Source of the DNA: Cereibacter_A sp052244495
GTDB lineage: Bacteria; Pseudomonadota; Alphaproteobacteria; Rhodobacterales; Rhodobacteraceae
Strand: one strand, 5' to 3'
Length of the DNA: 64,000 nt
NCBI GenBank assembly: GCA_052244495.1
Contig: JBQPXH010000001.1
The notes under the pieces were generated by a model. That model worked only from the letters and a program-made list of their open reading frames with translations. It made no database searches and was not told where the DNA came from. Numbering within the stretch: the first letter of the stretch is position 1; each line of letters begins with the position of its first letter. Of this stretch, positions 1 through 9,064 are shown in pieces. Position numbers and translations under genes: made by a program.

Positions 1-1
1 G

Positions 2-190
2 CGCGAGACCGAGGAAGTGCTCGAAAGCATGGGCACCTCGGGACAGCAGGAAATGCGCGCCATCATGGCTGCGCTCGCCCGCATCGAGGCGGACGAATAC
101 GGCTACTGCGTGAAATGCGGTTCGGAAATCGGCGATGCGAGGCTCGACGTCTTGCCCTACACGCCGTTCTGCCGCAATTGCGCCGGGTGA
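2..190 (+). CDS. DksA/TraR-type C4 zinc-finger protein (5' end missing)
   Basis: Only the last 62 residues are present, and the gene enters from the left edge. The tail carries Y-C-V-K-C-G and, 18 residues later, F-C-R-N-C, the four-cysteine zinc finger of the DksA/TraR family. Members bind the RNA polymerase secondary channel and modulate initiation, often together with ppGpp. A short DksA-like paralogue rather than full-length DksA is likely, but the N-terminal coiled coil that would decide this lies outside the window. A small gene follows 17 bp downstream in the same direction and is probably co-transcribed. Family assignment is firm; the exact role is inferred. Confidence 0.85.
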   Translation, partial: RETEEVLESMGTSGQQEMRAIMAALARIEADEYGYCVKCGSEIGDARLDVLPYTPFCRNCAG

Positions 191-207
191 CCGGCGGAGG
201 AGGACAG

Positions 208-393
208 ATGACGATCGCGACCAAGCCCAGGCCGGTGCAGGACAAGCCGAACACGATGGCAGCGGATGACGAAGGCCCGATGGAGAGCCTCGCCCATCTG
301 CTCGTCGAGATGCAGGGTCTCGCCCTCGTCCTGCCGCCGGTGGATCGGACCGAGGCCGAGATCGAGGCCGAATTCGACAACATGCCGGTCTGA
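208..393 (+). CDS. small conserved-looking acidic protein, function unknown
   Basis: This 61-residue reading frame starts at an ATG preceded by a strong GGAGGAGG Shine-Dalgarno sequence at 196-203, which fixes the start here rather than at an earlier in-frame ATG at 115. The protein has no signal peptide or membrane segment. The N-terminal third is polar and probably disordered, followed by an amphipathic helix (ESLAHLLVEMQGLAL) and an acidic C-terminus. It follows the DksA-type gene by 17 bp, so the two are likely one transcript. I do not recognise a family. Confidence 0.65.
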   Translation: MTIATKPRPVQDKPNTMAADDEGPMESLAHLLVEMQGLALVLPPVDRTEAEIEAEFDNMPV

Positions 394-552
394 TCCTGAA
401 GCTGTTGCCGGGGGGGCGGCGCAGAGGCCGCTTTCGTCACTCCGACAGGCAGCCCTGCGTCGCGGGCCCCCGCAGGCGTCAGCCGACGGGCTGCCGCTTC
501 CCGTCCCACGTCCGTCGGGCCGCGCCTTTCTCGGGAGCGGCCGGGCGGGACG

Positions 553-768
553 TCATCCCAGCAGGATGCCCGCCACCACGCACATGAGGCCGATCGCCGA
601 GATCCCCAGGGCCGCGAGGTTCAGTGCCACGACGCGCTGCAGTCGCGCGCGCATCTCGGCATCCGGCAACTGCGCGCGGCGCGCCGACATCGCAAGCCAG
701 ATGCACCACGCCAACCCGCCGACGCCCGCGAGCGAGATCGCGGCTCCGATCCAGATCATCCATTCCAT
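553..768 (-). CDS. small inner-membrane protein, function unknown
   Basis: A 71-residue protein starting MEWMIWIGAA. The start at 768 has a GGGAG Shine-Dalgarno sequence at the right distance; a longer in-frame extension to 900 lacks one. Two hydrophobic helices (about residues 2-24 and 46-70) flank a positively charged, arginine-rich loop, so the protein should be a two-pass membrane protein with the loop in the cytoplasm. It is divergent from gapR. No catalytic motif is visible and no family is recognised. Confidence 0.6.
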   Translation of the reverse strand: MEWMIWIGAAISLAGVGGLAWCIWLAMSARRAQLPDAEMRARLQRVVALNLAALGISAIGLMCVVAGILLG

Positions 769-920
769 GGCACTCTCCCGCTGCTCCCTGCACGCCGCGG
801 GGCCTAGCGGAGCCTGTGGGCGCTGGCAAGGGCGACCGGGCCACGAAGGATCGCGTCCCGCTTGATCCGGCCCCCCCGCCCGAGATAGGAGGGGCGCCAA
901 CGAGACCGAGAGGCAGAGAC

Positions 921-1175
921 ATGAGCGACACGCTGGACCCCTACAACGTCACCGCCGACGAACTGCGCCAGTTCATCGAGCGCTACGAGCAGCTCGAGGC
1001 CGAGAAGAAGGACGTCACCGAGCAGCAGAAGGAGCTGATGGCGGAGGCCAAGGGCCGCGGCTACGATACCAAGGTGATGAAGAAGGTGGTGGCCCTGCGC
1101 AAGCGCAAGCCCGACGACATCGCCGAAGAGGAGACGATCCTCGAACTCTACAAGAACGCCCTCGGCATGGCCTGA
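921..1175 (+). CDS. gapR: GapR (DUF2312) nucleoid-associated protein
   Basis: This 84-residue, highly charged helical protein (MSDTLDPYNV...) matches the DUF2312/GapR family: an N-terminal coiled coil (ADELRQFIERYEQLEAEK) followed by the conserved basic stretch around AKGRGYDTKVMKKVVALRKRK. GapR of Caulobacter encircles AT-rich, overtwisted DNA ahead of polymerases and stimulates type II topoisomerases; alphaproteobacteria commonly have one or two copies. The start is supported by a nearby purine-rich AGGCAGAG. It is monocistronic here, ending in a convergent hairpin region at 1180-1226. Confidence 0.92.
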   Translation: MSDTLDPYNVTADELRQFIERYEQLEAEKKDVTEQQKELMAEAKGRGYDTKVMKKVVALRKRKPDDIAEEETILELYKNALGMA

Positions 1176-1179
1176 CGAA

Positions 1180-1226
1180 CGGGGGCTGGCAGGGACCTTC
1201 CCGCAAGGCTTGCCCTGTGGCCCCCG
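1180..1226. terminator. imperfect GC-rich hairpin between convergent genes
   Basis: CGGGGG (1180-1185) can pair with CCCCCG (1221-1226), with an inner CAGGG/CCCTG pairing. It lies just after the gapR stop, between gapR and the convergent gene ending at 1275, as expected for a two-way terminator. There is no T-run, so this is suggestive only. Confidence 0.35.
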
Positions 1227-1274
1227 GTTCCGGACCTCGCTGCCCGGAGGGCGTTCCGGACGGCGAGCGCCTCG

Positions 1275-2144
1275 TCAGGCGGCGAGGAACGACACGCCCT
1301 GCAGCGTCTGGATCCGCGCCACGTCCTCGTCATAGGCGCGCGTCAGCATCTCGACCACGTCCGGCGACCATCCGGGCATCTCGAACTCCATCTCGATCCG
1401 GTCGGGCAGGGCATAGGCTTCGAGATGCGACGAGATCAGCCGTCGCCGCTGGATCGGGCCGTCCGTCGGTGCCTCCGCCAGGGCGGTCCGCAGCCGCGTC
1501 AGCCCTTCCGCAGACATGATCGCCGCAAGGAGATCGTCGGTGCCTTCGAGCGCGGCGGGATCAGTCCCGGTGAGGGAGCCCAGCACCTCGGGCCAGATCA
1601 GTGGCGTGTCCTCGTCGCACCAGACGGTAAGGGGCACATCGGGCGCGGCGAGGCGGATCGCGCGGATCGTGTCGGACCAGCGGAGGGTTCCGAGATGGGT
1701 GCCCTCGAGGAAGTCCGCATGGCTGCGCCCGCGCTGCTTCTGGAAGAGCGCGGGCAGGAAGGTCGCCGGATTGCGGATGGCAAGATGCGCCTCGGTCGTG
1801 TGGCCTGCGAAGATGTCGGCCAGCGCCCGCATCCTCTCGCCCGCAGCGGGGTAGAAGACGCCGCGCAGGACCCATTGCGGATAGGAGAGGAAGCTGTCCC
1901 AGGTCAGGATCGCGCGCTCGGCCCGTGCGCCGGCGAAGACCTGGTCCAGCACCGCCTGCTGCGCGCCGTCCACCAGCGGCGCGCCCTTCAGCGTGACCGC
2001 CGTGTCGCGCAGAAGCGTCCGGTAACGTGCCGGGTCGGGAACGACGATGCCCTCCGCCTCGAGCAGGTCGCGGTTGCGCTGAAGGCAGCGGAGAAGCCGT
2101 TCCTCGTCCGTGCAATGGGCACCGAGGTGATAGACAATATGCAT
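1275..2144 (-). CDS. sulfotransferase-like hypothetical protein
   Basis: The 289-residue protein opens MHIVYHLGAHCTDEERLLRCL, resembling the start of a group of rhodobacteral sulfotransferase-like proteins that begin with a beta strand and a loop ending near His/Cys instead of a classical PAPS P-loop. Cytoplasmic: no signal peptide or membrane helices. The central part (ILTWDSFLS..., HLAIRNPATFLPALFQKQ) resembles the P-loop sulfotransferase fold around the 3'-phosphate site, including an R-N-P motif. It is divergent from the ABC permease. Substrate unknown. The fold assignment is an inference from pattern similarity. Confidence 0.55.
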   Translation of the reverse strand: MHIVYHLGAHCTDEERLLRCLQRNRDLLEAEGIVVPDPARYRTLLRDTAVTLKGAPLVDGAQQAVLDQVFAGARAERAILTWDSFLSYPQWVLRGVFYPAAGERMRALADIFAGHTTEAHLAIRNPATFLPALFQKQRGRSHADFLEGTHLGTLRWSDTIRAIRLAAPDVPLTVWCDEDTPLIWPEVLGSLTGTDPAALEGTDDLLAAIMSAEGLTRLRTALAEAPTDGPIQRRRLISSHLEAYALPDRIEMEFEMPGWSPDVVEMLTRAYDEDVARIQTLQGVSFLAA

Positions 2145-2220
2145 GCAGGGCTCGCTTTCAATCGGGCGGAATATACGGGCTTTTCTGGACAGGAAAACCG
2201 GAAACCGGTATGGGGCAGGG

Positions 2221-3894
2221 ATGCTTGAGCCTCACCGGACCGATCTGCCCGCCGCGCGGGAAGGGCTGCGGCTGCCACGGCCGGACGGCTGGTCCCTTGG
2301 CGCACTGGTCATTGCCGTTCTCGTCCTGATGCCGATCGTCTCGGTCGTCTGGATCGCGTTCCATCCGGTCGAGAACATCTGGCCGCATCTGCTGTCCTCG
2401 GTGCTGCCGCGCTACCTCGCCAACACGCTCGTGCTGATGTCGGGGGTCGCCGTTCTCACGGCCATGGTGGGAACGGGTGCGGCCTGGCTCATCGCCATGC
2501 ACCGCTTTCCGGGGTCGCGGCTGCTCGACCACGCGCTGCTGTTCCCGCTGGCGATCCCGGCCTACATCGGCGCCTATGCGCTTGCGGATTTCTTCGACTA
2601 TTCGGGCGCGCTGCAGACGGGGCTGCGCGGGCTGATGGGCTGGCAATCCGCCCGGGACTACTGGTTTCCCGAGGTGCGCTCGCGTTGGGCGGCGGTGCTT
2701 GTGCTGTCCTCCGCGCTCTATCCCTATGTCTACCTTCTCGCACGCGCAGCCTTCCGCGAGCAGTCCGGGGCTTCCTACGAAGTGGCGCGCGCGCTGGGGA
2801 AGGGACCCTGGGGGCTGTTCTTCCGGGTGGGCCTGCCGCTCGCGCGGCCGGCCATCGCCGCGGGCGTGGCGCTGGCCATGATGGAGACGGTCGCAGATTT
2901 CGGCACCGTGGAGCACTTCGGCGTGCAGACGCTGACGACCGGCATCTTCTCGGTGTGGCTGACGGCCGGCAATGCCGGAGGCGCCGCGCAGATCGCGGGC
3001 GTCGTTCTCGTGCTCATCTTCCTGCTGATCGCGCTGGAGCGGACCGGCAGGCGCCACGCGCGATTCCATCGCATGTCCCGCGGCTCGCGCCCGATCCAGC
3101 CTGTTCGCCTGACCGGCCTTGCGGGATGGCTCGCCACCGCCTTCTGCCTCTTGCCGGTCTGCACCGGTTTCCTGCTTCCCGTGGCGGTGATGCTGAACCA
3201 TGCCCTGCGGAAGCCGGACGCCTGGACGTCTCCGGGCCTGACGCGCGCGCTTGGCAATACGCTGGCCGTCGGAGGAACCGCGGCCGTTCTGACCGTGAGC
3301 GGGGCGGTGTTCCTCGTCTATGGTGTTCGCCTCGCGAGGCGCGGGCTGCCGCGGCTTGTCCTGCCGCTGACGCTTCTGGGATATGCTGCACCCGGTGCGG
3401 TGCTGGCGCTGGGTCTGCTGATCCCGCTTGCCGCGCTCGACCACCGCATGGCGGATCTGGTCGAGGCGCTGACGGGCACGGATCCGGGGCTTCTCCTTAC
3501 CGGCACCGCCGCGGCTCTGGTGCTGGCCTACGTGGTCCGCTTCTTCGGAGTGGCGCAGGGGGCGGTGGACGCGGCCTTCGGCCGGATCTCGCCCAGCCTG
3601 CCGATGGCCGCTCGCTCGCTCGGGCGCGGCTCGGGCGCGGTCCTGGCCTCGATCTACCTGCCGCTGATGCGCGGATCGGTGGCAACGGCGCTTCTGGTGG
3701 TCTTCGTGGATTGCGTGAAGGAGCTTCCTGCGACGCTGCTCCTGCGGCCCTTCAACTACGACACGCTCGCCACGCGCGCGCATGAGCAGGCGAGCCTGGA
3801 GCGGCTGGGAGAGGCTGCCCCTGCTGCTCTGCTCGTGATGCTGGTCGGCCTTGCGGCGGTGGCGCTGCTGGCCCGCGCGAACCGGACGCGCTGA
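2221..3894 (+). CDS. Fe3+-type ABC transporter permease, two fused permease domains
   Basis: A 557-residue integral membrane protein with about twelve hydrophobic helices in two homologous halves, as in FbpB/AfuB and related iron(III) permeases. Each half carries the cytoplasmic EAA loop (around EVARALGKGPWGLFFRVGLPLARPAI, split here for length, and AARSLGRGSGAVLASIYLPL). ATG 2221 is chosen over an upstream ATG at 2143 because it has a nearby GGGCAGGG and avoids overlapping the divergent gene. No binding protein or ATPase is adjacent. An unlinked ATPase of the matching family lies at 43552-44646 and could be its partner, but that is inference. Confidence 0.85.
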   Translation: MLEPHRTDLPAAREGLRLPRPDGWSLGALVIAVLVLMPIVSVVWIAFHPVENIWPHLLSSVLPRYLANTLVLMSGVAVLTAMVGTGAAWLIAMHRFPGSRLLDHALLFPLAIPAYIGAYALADFFDYSGALQTGLRGLMGWQSARDYWFPEVRSRWAAVLVLSSALYPYVYLLARAAFREQSGASYEVARALGKGPWGLFFRVGLPLARPAIAAGVALAMMETVADFGTVEHFGVQTLTTGIFSVWLTAGNAGGAAQIAGVVLVLIFLLIALERTGRRHARFHRMSRGSRPIQPVRLTGLAGWLATAFCLLPVCTGFLLPVAVMLNHALRKPDAWTSPGLTRALGNTLAVGGTAAVLTVSGAVFLVYGVRLARRGLPRLVLPLTLLGYAAPGAVLALGLLIPLAALDHRMADLVEALTGTDPGLLLTGTAAALVLAYVVRFFGVAQGAVDAAFGRISPSLPMAARSLGRGSGAVLASIYLPLMRGSVATALLVVFVDCVKELPATLLLRPFNYDTLATRAHEQASLERLGEAAPAALLVMLVGLAAVALLARANRTR

Positions 3895-4019
3895 GGGCTT
3901 GCGCCGCCTGTTCTGTCGCGCTATCGGGGGCGGGCGCTGTCTCGACCACGAAATCCGCGGGAGAGTCGGCGCAGGATCGCAGCGGGTTGCGGCGATCCGG
4001 GCGGAAGGTGTCCGCCTTG

Positions 4020-4094
<75 letters not shown>

Positions 4095-4155
4095 TCTCTC
4101 CATTGATCTCTTCCGATCGGATGCCGCGTTCTTCCCGCTCGTCCGGGCAGCGGCT

Positions 4156-4178
4156 GCGGCGCTGACAGGCGGCGCCGC
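4156..4178 (+). terminator. possible terminator downstream of tRNA-Thr
   Basis: GCGGCGC (4156-4162) and GCGCCGC (4172-4178) form a 7-bp stem with a 9-nt loop, followed directly by TTTG. The position about 60 nt after the tRNA is suitable for ending its transcript. The rest of 4095-4374 shows no gene. Confidence 0.4.
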
Positions 4179-4374
4179 TTTGATGCTCATCCGTGTGCAC
4201 AGAACGATGGACAGACTGGACGATCCGGTTCCTTGCCAGGGGGACGCGGCCCGTGCCGGTTCGACTTGCAGTCGGAGGTGCACTTCCCCCTGCCAGAGCA
4301 CCCCTGAACCGTGCGCGGGACCCGTCTGTCCTGCGTCGCGCGTCGGGAGAGATCGGGCACCCCTGTGCCGCGCC

Positions 4375-6186
4375 TTACTCGACCGTGACGGATTTCGCGA
4401 GGTTGCGCGGCTGGTCCACGTCCGTGCCCTTGGCGATGGCGGTGTGATAGGCCAGGAGCTGCGCAGGCACCGCATAGAGGATCGGCGCGAGGAAATCCGC
4501 CACCTGAGGCATGGTGAGCGTCTGCCAGCAGCCGGCTCCGGCCTCCGCGATGCCTTCGGCGTCAGAGATCAGCAACACCTTGCCGTGCCGCGCCATGACT
4601 TCCTGCATGTTCGACACGGTCTTGTCGAACAGGCCGTCGCGAGGTGCCATCACGATCACCGGCACCCGATTGTCGATCAGAGCGATGGGCCCGTGCTTGA
4701 GTTCGCCCGATGCATAACCTTCCGCGTGTATGTAGCTGATTTCCTTCAGCTTCAACGCCCCTTCCAGTGCCAGTGGGAACATGGGGCCGCGGCCGAGGAA
4801 GAGGATGTCCTGCGCCTCGGCCAGCTCTCCGGCGAGGCTGCGGATGTCGTCGGCGAGGCCGAGCGCATGGTTCATCAGCCCGGGCAGCGTCGCCAGTGCG
4901 TCGAGCCTGCGGCCGAGTTCCGCGTCGTCGATCCGGCCGCGGTCGCGCGCCGCCTTCAACGCCAGTAGCGCGAGCACGGTGAGCTGGCAGGTGAAGGCCT
5001 TGGTGGAGGCGACCCCGACCTCGACCCCGGCGAGGATCGGCAATGCCAGGTTCGCCTCGCGCGCGATCGACGAGGTGGGCACGTTGACCACGGCGACCGT
5101 CCGGGCCACCTCGTCGCCGGCATGGCGCAGGGCCGCCAGCGTGTCGGCCGTCTCGCCTGACTGGCTGACGAAAAAGGCCCAGGACGTGGGCGAAAGCACC
5201 GGCTCGCGGTAGCGGAACTCCGAGGCGATATCGACGTCCGCGGGCAGGCCCGCGATCTGCTCGAACCAGTATTTCGCCACGTGGCAGGCATAGGAGGCCG
5301 TGCCGCAGGCCACCAGCGTCACCCGGTCCACGCCGGCGAATTCGACGCCCGGAAGGTTGATGTGCCCGTTCTGGACGTAGTGGCGCAGCGCATCGGCCAG
5401 AACCACCGGCTGCTCGGCAATTTCCTTGGCCATGAAATGCTTGTAGCCAGCCTTCTCGATCCGCGTGGCGTCGATCTGGATCCGCGTCGTGGTGCGGTTC
5501 ACCCGACGGCCGTGGCCGTCGAAGATCTCGGCGCCGTCGCGGGTCACGACGGCCCAGTCGCCTTCCTCGAGATAGGTGATCGCATCGGTCATGGGCGCGA
5601 GGGCGATTGCGTCCGAGCCCACGAACATCTCGCCGTCGCCATGCCCGATGGCCAGAGGCGAGCCACGGCGCGCGGCAATCAGCAGATCCTCCTCTCCGTC
5701 GAAGAGGAAGCACAGCGCGAAGGCCCCCGTCAGCCGCGAGAGCGTCTCGGCGGCGGCTTCCCGCGGGGAGAGGCCGCGGCCCATGTGCATCTGGGTGAGG
5801 AGCGCCACCGTCTCGGTGTCGGTCTGGGTCTCGGGGCTGAAGCCCGCCGCCGCGAGTTCCGCGCGCAGTTCGCGGAAATTCTCGATGATGCCGTTGTGAA
5901 CCACCGCCACCGGTCCCGCGCGATGGGGATGGGCGTTCGTCACCGTCGCCGCGCCATGCGTGGCCCACCGCGTGTGACCGATGCCGATCTTGCCCGCCAG
6001 CGGCTCATGCACCAGCAGGTCGGAAAGGTTGGCGAGCTTGCCCACCGCCCGGCGCCGGTCGAGCCGGCCCCCGTTCACCGTGGCGATCCCGGCCGAGTCG
6101 TAGCCGCGGTATTCGAGGCGCTTCAGCGCCTCGACGAGAAGCGGCGCCACTTCATGGTTGCCGAGGACTCCGACGATCCCGCACAT
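4375..6186 (-). CDS. glmS: glutamine--fructose-6-phosphate aminotransferase (isomerizing)
   Basis: GlmS, 603 residues, makes glucosamine-6-phosphate from fructose-6-phosphate and glutamine, the first step to UDP-GlcNAc for peptidoglycan and lipid A. After Met comes the catalytic Cys2 (MCGIVGVLGN) of the class II glutamine amidotransferase domain (about residues 2-220). Two SIS sugar-isomerase domains follow, with FVSQSGETADT and ASTKAFTCQL in the first. The C-terminus DQPRNLAKSVTVE is the family's typical ending. Its start codon overlaps the glmU stop by one base (ATGA), so the two are translationally coupled. No glmS ribozyme is expected or seen. Confidence 0.97.
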   Translation of the reverse strand: MCGIVGVLGNHEVAPLLVEALKRLEYRGYDSAGIATVNGGRLDRRRAVGKLANLSDLLVHEPLAGKIGIGHTRWATHGAATVTNAHPHRAGPVAVVHNGIIENFRELRAELAAAGFSPETQTDTETVALLTQMHMGRGLSPREAAAETLSRLTGAFALCFLFDGEEDLLIAARRGSPLAIGHGDGEMFVGSDAIALAPMTDAITYLEEGDWAVVTRDGAEIFDGHGRRVNRTTTRIQIDATRIEKAGYKHFMAKEIAEQPVVLADALRHYVQNGHINLPGVEFAGVDRVTLVACGTASYACHVAKYWFEQIAGLPADVDIASEFRYREPVLSPTSWAFFVSQSGETADTLAALRHAGDEVARTVAVVNVPTSSIAREANLALPILAGVEVGVASTKAFTCQLTVLALLALKAARDRGRIDDAELGRRLDALATLPGLMNHALGLADDIRSLAGELAEAQDILFLGRGPMFPLALEGALKLKEISYIHAEGYASGELKHGPIALIDNRVPVIVMAPRDGLFDKTVSNMQEVMARHGKVLLISDAEGIAEAGAGCWQTLTMPQVADFLAPILYAVPAQLLAYHTAIAKGTDVDQPRNLAKSVTVE

Positions 6187-7550
6187 CAGCTGGCTTCCTT
6201 CTTCTTCGCGGCCTTCTCGGCGCGGAACATCTCCATCAGTCGCGTGGCGAGGCCGGGTTTCGTGACCTGCCGCGCGCGGCCCACGGCCAGCGCCTCGGCG
6301 GGCACATCCTCGGTGATGACGGAGCCCGAGGCGGTCATCGCCCTTGCGCCGACCCGCACCGGGGCGACCAGCATCGTGTCCGAGCCGATGAAGGCATGGG
6401 CGCCGATCTCGGTCCGGTGCTTGTTGACGCCGTCGTAGTTGCAGGTCACCGTACCCGCGCCGATGTTGGTGTGCTCGCCCACGCGGGCATCGCCGAGATA
6501 GGTCAGGTGGCCGACCTTCACGCCCTCGTCGAGCACCGCGTTCTTGATCTCGACGAAGTTGCCGACATGGACATCCTCGGCCAGTTCCGCACCGGGGCGG
6601 AGGCGCGCGAAGGGCCCGACGGTCGCCCCGCGCGAGACGTGGCAGCCCTCGAGATGGCAGAAGGCGCGGATCTCGGCGCCGGACTCCACGGTGACGCCGG
6701 GACCGAAGACCACGTTCGGCCCCACGATCGCATCGCGGCCGAGGAAGGTGTCAAGCGCGAAGAAGACCGTGTCGGGCGCGGTCAGCGTCACCCCGTCGGC
6801 AAGTGCCGCGGCGCGGGCCTGCTTCTGGAATTCTGCCTCGGCATCAGCCAGTTGCGCGCGGGTGTTCACTCCGAGCGTCTCGGCCTCGTCGCAGAGCGCC
6901 ACGCCTGCTGACAGGCCCTTGGCGCGGGCGAGGCCCACGACGTCGGTGAGATAGTATTCGCCCGAGGCATTGGCATTGCCGACCTCGGACACCAGCGAGA
7001 AGAGCATCTGAGCCTCGGCGCAGATCACGCCTGAATTGCAAAGGGTTATCGCCCGCTCCTCATCCGTCGCGTCCTTCCATTCGACGATGCGCTCCAGATC
7101 CTCTCCCTGCGTCACGAGCCGTCCGTAGCGGCCGGGCTCGGCGGCCTCGAAGCCCAGCACGACCACAGCATGGCGCGCCCGCATCTCGAGCATCCGCTCC
7201 AGCGTCTCGGGCCGGATGAAGGGCGTGTCGCCATAGAGCACGACAACCTCGCCGGGCGCATCGGCCAGAAGCGGCGCCGCCTGGGCCACGGCATGGGCGG
7301 TGCCGAGCTGCTCGGCCTGGACCACGACCTCGACCGTCTCGTCGAAGGCGCGCGCGGCACGGGCAACCTGTTCGGCGCCATGTCCCGCCACCACCACGAC
7401 GCGCTCGGGTTCCAGCGACTGGCCGGCACGCAGGGCGTGATGCAGCATGGGCGCCGCGCCGAGAGGGTGCAGGACCTTCGGCAGGTCCGAGTTCATCCGC
7501 GTGCCCTGTCCGGCAGCCAGAACGATCAACGAAACGGTCGGACGGCTCAT
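6186..7550 (-). CDS. glmU: bifunctional UDP-GlcNAc pyrophosphorylase / glucosamine-1-phosphate N-acetyltransferase
   Basis: GlmU, 454 residues, acetylates glucosamine-1-phosphate and uridylylates the product to UDP-GlcNAc. The N-terminal nucleotidyltransferase domain shows LAAGQGTRM...LPKVLH near residue 10. The C-terminal half is a left-handed beta-helix of hexapeptide repeats with the acetyltransferase segment around NKHRTEIGAHAFIGSDT. ATG 7550 is preferred over GTG 7556 because the AAGGAAA Shine-Dalgarno sequence sits 8 nt before it. It leads the glmU-glmS pair and is divergent from the HAD gene at 7651. Confidence 0.95.
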   Translation of the reverse strand: MSRPTVSLIVLAAGQGTRMNSDLPKVLHPLGAAPMLHHALRAGQSLEPERVVVVAGHGAEQVARAARAFDETVEVVVQAEQLGTAHAVAQAAPLLADAPGEVVVLYGDTPFIRPETLERMLEMRARHAVVVLGFEAAEPGRYGRLVTQGEDLERIVEWKDATDEERAITLCNSGVICAEAQMLFSLVSEVGNANASGEYYLTDVVGLARAKGLSAGVALCDEAETLGVNTRAQLADAEAEFQKQARAAALADGVTLTAPDTVFFALDTFLGRDAIVGPNVVFGPGVTVESGAEIRAFCHLEGCHVSRGATVGPFARLRPGAELAEDVHVGNFVEIKNAVLDEGVKVGHLTYLGDARVGEHTNIGAGTVTCNYDGVNKHRTEIGAHAFIGSDTMLVAPVRVGARAMTASGSVITEDVPAEALAVGRARQVTKPGLATRLMEMFRAEKAAKKKEAS

Positions 7551-7650
7551 GGGCACCCTTTCCTTTGCACTGCGCCCGTTTTAACGGGGTTGGGCGAGGC
7601 CGCAAGACCGTGGCCTTCACACTCTCTTACCGGCTGTTTCAGGAGGCGAC

Positions 7651-8340
7651 ATGCGCAATGGATCCGATGGCACGCGGCGCACGGTGGTCTTCGACCTCGA
7701 CGGAACGCTTGCCGACACGAGCGCCGACTTGATCGCCTCGGCCAATGCCTGCTTCCGGGCCCTGGGTCGCGGCGAACCGCTCGACCCGCTGAAGGATGCG
7801 CTGACGGCGTTCCACGGCGGGCGGGCGATGCTGCGGCTCGGGTTCGAGCGGCTGGACGGGCAAAGCGCCGAGGCCGACATCGACCTGCAGTATCCGATCC
7901 TGCTCGAGAACTACCGCTGTGCCATCAACGTCCACACGACGCTGTATCCCGGCGCGCGGGAAGCGGTCGAGCGGCTGCGGGCGGAGGGGTTCGCCACGGC
8001 GGTCTGCACCAACAAGCCCGAGGCGCTGGCCGAGACGCTGCTCGGACTGATGGAGGTCCGCCATCTCTTCGACGCGATGATCGGGGCGGATACGCTGCCG
8101 GTCCGCAAACCCGATCCCGCGCCCTATGTGGCCTCGGTCGAGCGGGCGGGCGGCAGCCTCGGGCACTCCATGCTCGTGGGCGATACCCACACGGATCGCG
8201 AGACGGCGCGCGCGGCCGGGGTGCCGGTCGCGCTCGTGACCTTCGGGCCGAGCGGGCGCGACGTGGCGGCCTTCGGCCCCGAGGCGCTGCTCGATCATTT
8301 CGATGATCTGCCGGACCTCGCCGCCCGCCTGCTCGGCTGA
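7651..8340 (+). CDS. gph: HAD phosphatase, phosphoglycolate phosphatase-like
   Basis: This 229-residue HAD-superfamily enzyme carries motif I FDLDGTLADT near residue 14, motif II around CTNKP, and motif III/IV with KPDPAPY and VGDTHTDRETA. The small helical cap after motif I is of the Gph/PGPase type (subfamily IA). It would remove phosphate from 2-phosphoglycolate or a similar small substrate in the cytoplasm. ATG 7651 has an ideal AGGAGG at 7641. Placement opposite glmU-glmS is common in rhodobacters. The exact substrate is inferred. Confidence 0.85.
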   Translation: MRNGSDGTRRTVVFDLDGTLADTSADLIASANACFRALGRGEPLDPLKDALTAFHGGRAMLRLGFERLDGQSAEADIDLQYPILLENYRCAINVHTTLYPGAREAVERLRAEGFATAVCTNKPEALAETLLGLMEVRHLFDAMIGADTLPVRKPDPAPYVASVERAGGSLGHSMLVGDTHTDRETARAAGVPVALVTFGPSGRDVAAFGPEALLDHFDDLPDLAARLLG

Positions 8341-8480
8341 GACCCGCGATCCGCGCGACGAGAGCGCGCTGCGCCGCCGCGCGAGGCAGTCGCCCGATCC
8401 TTCAGGCGGCCGTCATGGTCCGCACATGCCGGTGCGGCAGGCGCGGATGCGGGCCGCGGCAGGGGGCTCAGGTGGCGCCG

Positions 8481-8933
8481 CTACTCCCGCGCGCGCCAGA
8501 GCGGCACGGTCGAGATCGACATCTTGGCCGAGCCTTCGGTCAGTTCGCGCGCATGGACGAGGTAGATCAGCGTATCGTTCGCCTCGTCGTAGATGCGGGT
8601 GATCCGGAGCGACTTCAGCACCAGCGACCGGCTCGCCTTGAAGATTTCCTCGCCATCCTCCGACCGATCGATGTCGCCCAGCGTGACCGGCCCGGTCTGC
8701 CGGCAGGCGATCGAGGCGTTCGACGGATCCTCGAACCAGTTGCCCTGACGCAGCCGGTCGATCACCGACCGGTCGAAATAGGCGATGTGGCAGGTGACGC
8801 CCTGCACCTCGGGGTCCGAGACCGCCTCGATCAGGATGTCGTTGCCGACCCAGTCCACCCCGACCTCGCCCACGACTTCGGCGCTCGCGGGCGAGACCGC
8901 CAGCAGCGCCAGCGCCAACCAGAAACGTTTCAT
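8481..8933 (-). CDS. creA: CreA family periplasmic protein
   Basis: A 150-residue protein with an N-terminal signal peptide (MKRFWLALALLAVSPASA) followed by the CreA pattern: DPEVQGVTCH, SNASIACRQTGPV, SLVLKSLRI..YD and the closing SISTVPLW. Two conserved cysteines (in VTCH and SIACR) probably form a disulfide. CreA proteins are secreted and of unknown biochemical role. The start at 8933 is set by the AGGAGGTGCGC immediately before it; the frame could be extended to 9041 but without signal-peptide sense. Confidence 0.88.
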   Translation of the reverse strand: MKRFWLALALLAVSPASAEVVGEVGVDWVGNDILIEAVSDPEVQGVTCHIAYFDRSVIDRLRQGNWFEDPSNASIACRQTGPVTLGDIDRSEDGEEIFKASRSLVLKSLRITRIYDEANDTLIYLVHARELTEGSAKMSISTVPLWRARE

Positions 8934-9034
8934 GCGCACCTCCTGTCCTTCGGCCCGAGCATGGCGCAGTTCCGCCCGCTGCGCGAGGCCGCTGCACGCC
9001 GCACTTGACCGACTCAGCCTGGATGGGCAAGAAA

Positions 9035-9048
9035 TGAACACACGTTCA
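9035..9048. promoter_or_regulatory. perfect inverted repeat TGAAC-N4-GTTCA before ivd
   Basis: TGAACACACGTTCA is a symmetric site 17 nt before the ivd start. Its position suggests an operator for a dimeric repressor of branched-chain amino-acid catabolism (TetR- or MerR-type regulators such as LiuR control these genes in other proteobacteria). The repeat is seen; the regulator is inference. Confidence 0.5.
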
Positions 9049-9064
9049 ATAAAGGGCTCGCCGC

